Notes under the pieces: model-generated | Database searches by the model: none | Seen by the model: only the letters and a program-made list of their open reading frames with translations | What the model was told of the DNA's origin: nothing | From: Eutypa lata | Lineage: Eukaryota > Ascomycota > Sordariomycetes > Xylariales > Diatrypaceae | Length of the DNA: 64,000 nucleotides | Assembly: GCA_022661535.1 (NCBI GenBank) | Contig: JAKULF010000003.1 | Coordinates: 1,984,001 to 2,048,000, forward strand | Reading direction: 5' to 3' | Translations under genes and position numbers: made by a program | Shown here: positions 56,910-64,000 of the stretch, piece after piece | How the letters are laid out: every line of letters begins with the position of its first letter | How positions within the stretch are numbered: position 1 is the first letter of the stretch

Positions 56910-58489
56910 GTGCGCCCGAGGGAACAATCCAGTGAGTTTATAATGGGCGGGGAAAAGATTGCACCAGGATATATGCTTTTCATGGTGCTTTTTCTGGCTC
57001 ACCCTAATAAGCTACGAGTTTTGAGCCCGCCAAGTCCGCTAGGGATGTTTTTAAGTTCTCGAACCTGTCATCTGAACTACTCCCGCCGTCGACATGCAAA
57101 GGTTCCAAAACAGTTTTTTTTTCACGACATCCTCTTGTTTCTACGTCGACGGTACTCGCGCTCCTATTGCGATCTCCCGACCTGCGTATTCTCGTCTCTC
57201 CACAAACATCAACGGGTATTATATACTTACTCGTGTTATCGCTTCATCCTACTTCACTACGGGAACTTCTGGGTTCCTCTCCGCCGGGCGTTTTGGGAGA
57301 AAATTGCTTTCATATTAATCCTGTTTTCTTAAGGCTCCTGGGGTGTATGTGGCCCTGTTTTCCCAATGTTCCCTTTGTCACGATGATGACTATTTTTTTA
57401 AAATCTATTTTTGACTTCTTGATAGGGGTAGGAGAATGATTAGTCTCAAATGTGGGGGTGTTGGACTTCAGAGAAAGGAACATATTGTTAGCTTCTCGGT
57501 CTGTTTTCTAAGTCTTGGAAGGATGATTATTCTATGTGTATTGGGAGAAGAGGGAAGCGACTTGGTTGAAGGGTAAAAAATGCGGACAAGTGGAAGAGGG
57601 AGAGACTGCAGCAAATCAGAGAAAAGAAGAGATCAACTTTTCTGGTTAATCCAATTATCCCGTCGAATAGGTTTAGGGGGGAGGTGTGTGAGGGTGAGGG
57701 TGAGTGGGGGTGTGTAGATGGTGTTGTTGAAAGGTAAAAGGGAGGTGGGTGGACTGAATCCTTCAGAGTTAAGTTCTCTCTACTACCGACTTATCAAAAC
57801 CTGAAAGCGCCCTCGAGCTCGCGGAGCAATTAGCTACATCACTGCTTGTACATATTTGATCCGAATTGTTGTACTCGTTCGTCTTAATTATACATATCAA
57901 TACTTATGAGTATACCTTGACGTGTGTGTGGTGAGGGTGTTGGTTAAGGCTTACAGATATTCAAGTAGATATCCTGGTGTGAGCATAGCTTAGGTATATC
58001 ACCAGGAGTTCTGAAGTAGGTATACTAAAATGCATTTGAGTGTTCATATAAACTTCAAAGCAATTATATAGCTTTGAACCGTGGATGTGCTAATTAATTA
58101 TGTATCCTCCTGTGTGAATTGACCCCTGAAGGGACCGTATCTATCCAATTATCTTCAATGGAAGGGAAGGTAGCAGGTCTAAAGCTTGCTATGCGATAAC
58201 TATGCAGCTTTAAGAGCTATTTATTGCATATTAGAATATCAAGCACATGAAATCCACCAACCCCACCATGCGGGTTGATTTGTATGTACCTCCTAGTGTT
58301 AGGTATGTAGGATGTATGTAGGTACCTAAACTCAATGACTTCCCCTCCATCCCATCATTTCAACGCGGTCCCCTTCACACATATCTCCTTCACTCCACGG
58401 CTTGACCTTGCGAACACTACTGCTATAACTGCCATACAGGAACTGTAATATACACACAGGCAGGCAGAAAGACAGAAAGATACTTCACC
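56910..58489. other. Intergenic region between BAH and capping-protein genes
   Basis: The first few hundred bases are probably the BAH 3' UTR. Near 57660-57720 there is a G-rich (GGTGTG/GGGTGAG) patch. The segment 58280-58340 has several TAGGTA/GTAGG repeats. No gene recognised. Confidence 0.4.
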
Positions 58490-60239
58490 ATGGCGTCTGT
58501 CGATCCTTTCGACTCGGCTCTGTAAGTAACCACTCACTCACCCCTCCCCTCCTATCCCACTCCTACCCGACACCACCCTATACCCTGAATATCGACGACA
58601 CCTGACCACCCTATATCCGTACCTCCCCAACTATCTATCTATCTCTCAATCTATCTATCATCTATAAAAACCCGCTCGCCTTCCTACCTCTCCCTCCCAA
58701 ACAAAACAGACCACATCAAAACATACAAGCAAACAAGCAAACAAGCAAACAAGCAAGCAAGCAAGCAACAAAAAAGAAAAGAAAAGCAAAACTAACCCCT
58801 ACTCTCAAAAAAACACAACAGCGACCTCCTCCGCCGCCTAAACCCCAAGCACACGACGTCGCACCTGAACAACCTGATCTCCCTCGCGCCGGACCTAACC
58901 GAGGACCTGCTCTCGTCGGTCGACCAGCCGCTCGCCGTGCGCCGGTGCCGGCAGACGGGGCGCGAGTACCTCCTCTGCGACTACAACCGCGACGGCGACA
59001 GCTACCGGTCGCCGTGGAGCAACGAGTTCGACCCGCCGCTCGCGGGCGGCGGCGGCGGCGGCGGCGGCAGCGCCACGGACGCGCCCACCGAGAAGGTCCG
59101 CCGCATGGAGGTCCGCGCCAACGAGGCCTTCGATGTCTACCGGGAGCTGTACTACGAGGGCGGCGTCAGCTCCGTCTACTTTTGGAATCTGGATGATGGG
59201 TTTGCTGGCGTTGTGCTGTTGAAGAAGGGTGAGTTGGGTTGCTCTTATCTTCTTATTTCTTTTTTTCTTCTGCTCCATTTCCCTGTTCTGTTCTTGTTTT
59301 TGTTTTTCCCTCCTTTCTATTCGTGTCTTGAGATTCTGAGAGCCCTGGCTGGGCTTCGTTTCTCTTTGCTCGATGAATAGTCATATGGGTGGGTATGACT
59401 GCTTGATTCAGATCGGGTTGGACTGGAGTGGTCTTATCTTGTTGCTATTTTCAGATATTACTGGTCTACGCTGGTATATTCGCGAGCATGAGGGTGCCTA
59501 CCGGGTAGCGGATTCCATGCTAGCCAGACACCCATATGATTCTCAAGCCCGCTCCAGCAGGCGCTACGATCAGGTTACGCCAGATCCAAGACACCAGGCT
59601 TGTGATCAGGGAGGCATGCGTTCTGATCCACAGATCTGAGGTCTCGGATCTTCCATCTTAGGCTTATCCCTTACTCCTGTTTGGTGCGGGAGGACAGAAG
59701 TCTAGTGATGTTGGTTCGCGGAAAACATCGCGACTAGCTTGATCTACATGGCCTTAAAACATCAGCAAATTTATCTTGTCTCCTTGCTCGCGGACATACT
59801 TGCAAAAGGGCGTATTATACTAAAAAACAATTTCTCAGTGGCCACACCAGGCACGGCCAGCGAGGGAACATGGGACTCGATCCACGTGTTCGAGGCGATC
59901 GACCGGGCGCGGTTCACGCAGTACAACCTGACGTCGACGGTGATCCTCTCGCTGGCGACGACGGGATCGGCGGCCGCGGGACAAGGGGAGATGGACCTGT
60001 CGGGCAACATGACGCGGCAGATCGAGATGGAGCTGCCGGCGGAGACGGAGGAGCAGCAGATCGCCAACATCGGACGGCTCGTCGAAGACATGGAGCTCAA
60101 GATGCGCAACCTGCTCCAGGAGGTCTACTTCGGCAAGGCCAAGGACGTCGTCGGCGACCTGCGGTCCCTCGGGAGCCTGAGCGAGGCGGGGCGCGACAGG
60201 GAGGCCCAGCGCGAGATCATCGGGAGTATGAGGAGATGA
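58490..60239 (+). CDS. CAP2: F-actin capping protein beta subunit
   Basis: Three exons: 58490-58521, 58822-59228 and 59839-60239, giving 279 residues, normal for the family. With the alpha subunit it caps actin-filament barbed ends, acting at actin patches and the cell cortex. Seen here: [16 protein letters not shown] (joined by splicing after a 32-nt first exon), [90 protein letters not shown] and the C-terminal [21 protein letters not shown] tail that binds actin. An eight-Gly insert (GGC repeat, ~59045-59068) sits between the [11 protein letters not shown] and VRRMEV blocks. Intron 1 is 300 bp with a CAAG repeat; intron 2 is unusually long (610 bp). Confidence 0.95.
58726..58768. repeat. 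(CAAG/CAAA)n repeat in CAP2 intron 1
   Basis: Tandem CAAG and CAAACAAG units inside the first intron of the capping-protein gene. Confidence 0.7.
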
Positions 60240-63200
60240 GGCTGATCGATGGTTTGATGATGCATGATGGTTATGAAAATTACACAAAAAGGGAGACAAA
60301 GGGAATTGCGGCACAGTAAGTAAATCGATCACGGTAGACTAGGGTCCTGTCGTGTGGAAATAGTTGCTGAAAAGGGGCAAATTAAGAAACGAATGATACC
60401 ATTATTCTACAGAGCAGCAAGCAGAACAAGAAAAACTAGTTTTCACGTTCTTCATTATCGTAGAAACTTATCATTGCTTAACTACGTGCTCTCATATCTT
60501 ATCCATGTGTAAAAATGGGTTTAGCTAGTCCTTTAGGGAGAGAGATGTCAAGAAATATATCGTGTCACTATAGCTCTAGATAACCAGTAGACGAGGGCAA
60601 AGAACTGCGGTAGGCATGGAGGTTCATGTCTACCCTACTCATATCGTACCTGTTAAGGAAGCTAGGGACCTAGCTATATACGCAAAGGCAACAGGCAGAT
60701 TTACGGCCGTAACTATCCATCTATCTTTCTGTAAAAATTACCACCGCTGATGTTTGCCTCTGAATTAAGTTGTTATATGTAGGTAGGTATATAGATGGTT
60801 CTGGACACAGCTGAGTCATTCGAAAAACAGGCAAGCGATCGATAAGGAGAGGGTGTGAAGCGTTGCTGTTGCTGAAGAATATATCAACCGGTTAGCCGGA
60901 TAGTACCCCTTTTATTATTATGGCACTGAGAGGTCGCCAGTGCGAGTATTCATATACGTATTTAGGATTCGAAGTATGAACTATTGGTATCCTGTATCCC
61001 TTTTTGGATGTGCTGTTGGAGAGACGATGAGACTATGCAAAGTCAACCTTACGGTCATCCAACACACGCACGCACACACAGATATATATATATCAAGGTA
61101 AGACAAGCAAGTAAGGAAACAAACAAGAAAACATATGGATAGGTAGATAACGCTCTCATCATATCTGACTATCTCTTACACAAACTATGCGTTGAACTAC
61201 GGGCAAGGTTTAGTTAGGGGGCCTGTCCAGTATGAGAGGAATCGTATATCTATCCCATTAGTCTGGTGCTGGGACAGGAGGATATATCTGTTCACCCACT
61301 CATAGTCTTTGAAATCATGAGTGTCTAGAGTAAAGAAAGCTGCCGCTAACGAGGTAGTCACCAAGACTATATCTATATCTCTCTCTCTCTCTATATATAT
61401 ATGCATAGAACGGTAGTACTTGACTTTCATGAGATTTTACTCCCATGAGATTGTAGGATGACTATGGACGGACGTAGCATATACTCGGGAGTATATATAT
61501 ACCCCCAGCAGTGAACGTGCTCATACTTGCTTACTCGAAATGCATGTTTGTCTCGTCTTCATATACCATCTTGGCGTAGCAACCGCTCGTTGACAGCTTG
61601 CCATCTAGCTATACATAGACATACCCCTGACTAGATAGAGGTCACCTACCTACCTACCTACAGGTCCAACATGTCTGGTTGTGTATGTATATGTAATTAT
61701 CTGCCTTCATGTGCATGTGCCCAGACCTTTCTCTTTTTCCGTCCCTGAGTCCACGGTTCGTGCAGTAGGAGTAAAGTATGTGTGTGTGTGTGTATGTAGG
61801 CATTCTGCCCTCCCGGCCTTATTCTTTTATTTTGCCTTACCTACCTATGCGTAAGTATGTACGAAGTAATGTATGCATGCTTCGTATGGGCAGACACGTA
61901 CCGTCCGTATGGGCGCCCATGTCGCCTAACTGGAATTATTTATCTGCATGAATCAGGAGAAACCGCAAGAGGTCGCTCGCCCCCCTCGTTTCGCGCAGCA
62001 ACACTACATACCCAGCCCGATCATTCGGGTCAAGTCGGCCTGGCCAGGCCGGAACAACCATGGGCTTTCTATTTTATTTTATTTTATTTTCCCGTCGCCG
62101 AGACAAACCTTGCCTGCACATGTACGTTAACTACCCTAGCTGTGTAGCTACGTATGAATATATCCACCCTAGCTCGCTTTACGCAAACTCACTTGCTCCT
62201 GGTCGTCCTCCTCCTCACCGAGCAATAAGAATATTGATAAGACTAATAGAAACAACTGTTACATATCCACTAACATACAACATTGCACGGCAGCCAAGCC
62301 AGTTAGTCAGGCAGCCAGTCAATACCTACATATGTAGATACGTAGATACGTAGGGTACGGTAGGTAGGTGGTCTGGTGGTGCGGCGCTGTTCGCCCGCAT
62401 TTTGTGCTACCTACCCGTCAGCCCGCCGTCGATCCACAAACGCACGCACGCGCGCACGCAGCAGGGAAAGCGGGAACGTTCATCATTCATCGAAACGTCC
62501 CCAAGCGGCGGCAAGGGAACAACATCCCTGGCGCCTGTTTATGCCGGCCGTGGTTCCGGATGCGCGGGCGGCCGGGTGGGCGGGCACAAGCGAGATGTCA
62601 TAACATAAGTCGAAAAACTATAATATTTATAACAGGTATATACATAATAACCATGGGGGTGGTTAGAGAAAAGTCTAGGCAGGCAGGCAGGCAGGCAGGC
62701 ATACAGTACCTGCGTATTTACCTTCTTAATAGAGCTAAGTAGGGCACGTGCTGTGCACATATGTGCAACAGACAGAGACAGACAGACGGACGCGGCCTAA
62801 TTAGCTAATGATCAGACGATTGGAAGGTTACGATAAGCGAACGAGGAACAGATGAGATATTTCCTCAGGGTAAGAGAATAACCAATACACTTGCGTCACA
62901 GGGGAGCATTCGTTTTTTTTCTTTCCACCTTGATGCAGACTTTAATATAAACGTCGTTGAGACGTACATACATACATATGTAATGCGCCATCGTGGCGTC
63001 CGATAGGATCGATGATCTGCTTGGTTTTGGGCAGGTGGCTCTGAATATTGCACCGGCGTCTGCTCGAGACAAATTTCGTTCTTCGTATTGTGTTCTTCAT
63101 GACACAGACAGATATGACAAAAAAAATAAAAATTGAAACGTATCAACAATTACGAGGGGGTTTTCTGCAAGAACACAGGAGAAGCGAGGTAGCGAAGGAT

Positions 63201-64000
63201 CCCCTTTGCTTTATTTTTAAATGAGCCGGTGAAACCTCGCCACGTTTCTCGAAAGGGGAGGTCGAGATGGTTATGTTTTTCCTTCTTGGCTCCGCCTCCT
63301 TAGACAACCACCTATGTGATATCTAGTCCTTCGTAAGTTTTCTTAATTTGCAATGAGTGTCCAGATTGCTAGCACTAGATCTTAGAGTGCGATGTAAAGC
63401 ATTTGACTCCTTTGCAAGTTGACTCGTTGCCTACGAGACGAGAAAGGTTCAACACGTGTTGAGATCTGGACGGGGTTGTAATAAAACCCGATAGTGGAAT
63501 CATGGTGACCCATTAAATATGTCTACAAATACTTAGTAAAGCAGAAATACTAAGTGGATAGATATGTTTACGTGGAATATTTCTTCCATCGCGTCACGTT
63601 GAATTCAATTTTGCATAGCCTTACAAGGCAACGCTCCATCTACCCACCTGGGGAGCTGAAAGGGAGGGGGAAGAAGCAGGGCTGCCATTGTGTTACGTAA
63701 CCTTGGGAAATTCCAGGAGCCGGGAGATAACCGACAGCGCGTTTGATTATTCCCGGGCTGCTCGATTTTACTAATTTACGGAACACTGCTAGCATGGGGA
63801 ATACCGAGTCAAGAGGGAATTCTCAACTTTGTGAGACTGATTCAAGGGCTCAAGGTTGATCGAGGATACAAGTCCGGTCCTATCGGTTGTCCTCAGGGGA
63901 TACAGGCCTTGTAGCGGGGAAAGATCCGAGCGAAACACCGGGGATCGAGCACCTGCCTCATAAGAAGGCTCACATACGAGAGAATGGGAAGAGCTGAAAT
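60240..64000. other. 3.8-kb gene-free tail with many simple repeats
   Basis: No ORF with protein-like features. Short tandem repeats are frequent: TA and CT tracts (61080-61095, 61375-61400), CCTA (61648-61661), TG (about 61777-61790) and AGGC (62679-62701). Dense TAGGTA/TACGTA motifs occur at 60775-60800, 61835-61865 and 62320-62410. A GC-rich patch at 62410-62600 gives spurious ORFs. This may be the promoter or long leader of a gene beyond the right edge. Confidence 0.45.
62679..62701. repeat. (AGGC)n tetranucleotide repeat
   Basis: About six perfect tandem AGGC/GGCA units within the gene-free tail. Confidence 0.75.

Noticed and set aside
59373..59639. 88-codon ORF within CAP2 intron 2 as a separate gene
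   Set aside because: No promoter or family resemblance; better explained as intron or alternative-exon sequence, reported as a finding instead.
62368..62742. Overlapping plus-strand ORFs in the right-hand tail
   Set aside because: Arg/Ala/His-rich readings of a GC patch and AGGC repeats in several frames at once.
1..64000. CRISPR arrays, tRNA and rRNA genes, intact transposons
   Set aside because: I looked for regularly spaced repeats, A/B-box pairs with cloverleaf potential, and transposase or reverse-transcriptase motifs, and found none convincing. A covariance-model tRNA scan would settle the tRNA question.

Overview
This is a stretch of filamentous ascomycete (Pezizomycotina, probably Sordariomycetes) nuclear DNA. 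The signs are genes cut by short GT-AG introns of mostly 50-120 bp, with CTNAC-type branch points and single-gene transcription units. The gene content agrees: a HET-domain protein, 2EXR/F-box-like proteins, a DUF3602 protein, a DUF7025-type AAA ATPase, a GH10 xylanase and a DHA1 MFS transporter. I cannot place it to genus from sequence alone. All exon models below were built by hand; each joined frame was checked for length divisible by three and for matching phases at every junction.

Layout. 0-8.4 kb: the last codons of an off-window gene, an Erv26/Svp26 ER cargo receptor, and a full-length ABCA-type ABC transporter. 9.5-15.5 kb, minus strand: a 2EXR protein, an F-box-like protein and an aldo/keto reductase. 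16-20 kb: a small broken ORF, a SprT-like metallopeptidase and a DUF3602 protein. 20.7-22 kb: a secreted GH10 xylanase with candidate XlnR sites upstream. 23-31 kb: an AAA+ ATPase with two apparent single-base homopolymer frameshifts, divergent from a protein with a degenerate P-loop. 31.6-35 kb: a BTB-like locus in two ORFs and a J-domain protein. 35.7-39 kb: a dienelactone hydrolase and an MFS transporter sharing a divergent promoter. 39-41 kb: AT-rich DNA with a clearly dead kinase-like gene. 41.8-47 kb: a protein with a Cdc37-like N terminus, then a divergent pair of a HET protein and a conserved protein of unknown function. 47-51 kb: gene-poor DNA with one degenerate ORF. 51.4-60.2 kb: housekeeping genes, namely an Atg22-like vacuolar effluxer with a 6-nt micro-exon, a BAH-PHD chromatin reader resembling EPR-1, and F-actin capping protein beta. 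60.2-64 kb: gene-free DNA rich in simple repeats.

How it fits together. The two ends carry conserved membrane-traffic, chromatin and cytoskeleton genes. The 23-47 kb centre is accessory in character: AAA, STAND-like, BTB, HET, dead kinase-like and unknown genes with AT-rich spacers. This is the kind of block that often holds fungal self/non-self recognition genes. Two divergent pairs there (AAA with P-loop-like protein; HET with unknown 449-aa protein) are the best candidates for a little-described functional unit, but co-function is inferred from arrangement alone. No CRISPR array, tRNA, rRNA or intact transposon was recognised.
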